Positions 63,674-64,000 of a stretch of 64,000 nucleotides of DNA are shown here, in pieces. Origin of the DNA: an uncultured Bacteroidales bacterium (GTDB taxonomy: Bacteria > Bacteroidota > Bacteroidia > Bacteroidales > UBA932); contig CALUTU010000011.1 in assembly GCA_944323785.1 (NCBI GenBank), forward strand, positions 19,759 to 83,758. The letters run 5' to 3'. The notes beneath the pieces were generated by a model. The model searched no databases, was not told where the DNA came from, and worked only from the letters and a program-made list of their open reading frames with translations. How positions within the stretch are numbered: the stretch's first letter is position 1; each line of letters opens with the position of its first letter. Position numbers and translations under genes: made by a program.

Positions 63674-64000
63674 CTATGAGCCGAAGTTGTCGAAGAGTAT
63701 GTTCTCGGGAGGTACTCCGAGGCTGTCCAGCATCTTGAGAACGGACTGGGTCATCATCGGAGGTCCGCACATCAGGTAGAGGCAGTCCTCGGGAGCCTCG
63801 TGGTTCTTGAGGTAGGTCTCGTAGAGGACGTTGTGAACGAAGCCGACCTTGTAGTCCACTCCTGCAGCATCGGCCTCGGGATCCTGACGGTCGAGGGCCA
63901 GATGGAACTTGAAGTTGGGGAACTCGCGCTCTATCTCGTGGAAGTCCTCGAGGTAGAAGGCCTCCTTCAGGCTGCGGGCACCGTAGAAGAAGTTGACCTT
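63674..64000 (-). CDS. nqrF: Na+-translocating NADH:quinone reductase subunit F, C-terminal part
   Basis: The last 108 residues are visible; the 5' part lies beyond the right edge. [27 protein letters not shown] and [22 protein letters not shown] belong to the FAD/NADH-binding domain of NqrF, and the end NILFDNFGS is characteristic. It takes electrons from NADH into the sodium-pumping complex, the main respiratory entry point in Bacteroidales. Confidence 0.95.
   Translation of the reverse strand, partial: KVNFFYGARSLKEAFYLEDFHEIEREFPNFKFHLALDRQDPEADAAGVDYKVGFVHNVLYETYLKNHEAPEDCLYLMCGPPMMTQSVLKMLDSLGVPPENILFDNFGS

Overview
The window comes from the chromosome of a member of the Bacteroidota, most likely order Bacteroidales. 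Support comes from many TAnnTTTG -7 promoter boxes, A/T-rich leaders mostly without a Shine-Dalgarno sequence, Mfa2/FimB-type fimbrial lipoproteins, two BACON-type lipoproteins, a five-repeat DUF349 protein, and the end of nqrF. G+C looks to be around one half. Genus was not determined. I saw no rRNA, phage, insertion sequence or CRISPR array.

Layout. 1-5740: the right-hand part of a defence-type locus. It holds the C-terminal two thirds of a MukB/JetC-like SMC ATPase, a JetD-like Toprim protein, and a superfamily 1 helicase fused to a PD-(D/E)XK-type nuclease. 5874-12901: a Crp/Fnr regulator divergent from three fimbrillin-like lipoproteins, the first of which carries a metzincin zinc-protease motif, with a perfect palindrome between them. 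12920-20293: ABC transporter pieces, a tRNA-Ser(CGA) with downstream repeats, a hydrolase, a zinc alcohol dehydrogenase, and a cluster of small membrane proteins with Xre-type regulators. 20499-23296: a two-DTG aspartic protease homologue, a 48-bp repeat pair, and an unrecognised protein behind a near-consensus Fur box.

23344-32700 is mostly housekeeping: trmD, a DUF349 protein, yidC, a YggS-type protein, the surE-lpxB-dapF operon and gapA. 32784-43385 holds a TPR/LuxR-like regulator, a kinase-less HAMP sensor coupled to a TrkH potassium channel, a RecD-like helicase, a SAM methyltransferase, a beta-propeller lipoprotein, a phosphoglucomutase and pssA. 43401-47550 holds a C1B cysteine peptidase, queE and an N-domain-less clpB. 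47958-52543 holds a nucleotidyltransferase pair, lysO, pyrE, an SRPBCC protein and an rRNA methyltransferase.

From 52638 the region becomes accessory: two large BACON lipoproteins back to back across a strong terminator, then a remnant in which an arginase-family fragment sits in frame with the C-terminal part of gltX, separated by one stop codon. Next come YwqG and SWIM proteins, a Fic protein, a HEPN/nucleotidyltransferase pair, and a LytTR regulator behind a 44-nt perfect hairpin and coupled to a membrane-anchored phosphodiester-glycosidase-like protein. The window ends inside nqrF.

The strongest leads for something new are the SMC/Toprim/helicase-nuclease locus, the palindrome-controlled metzincin-fimbrillin operon, the LytTR hairpin module, and the gltX-arginase junction. 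All calls are from reading the sequence. No database search was run.
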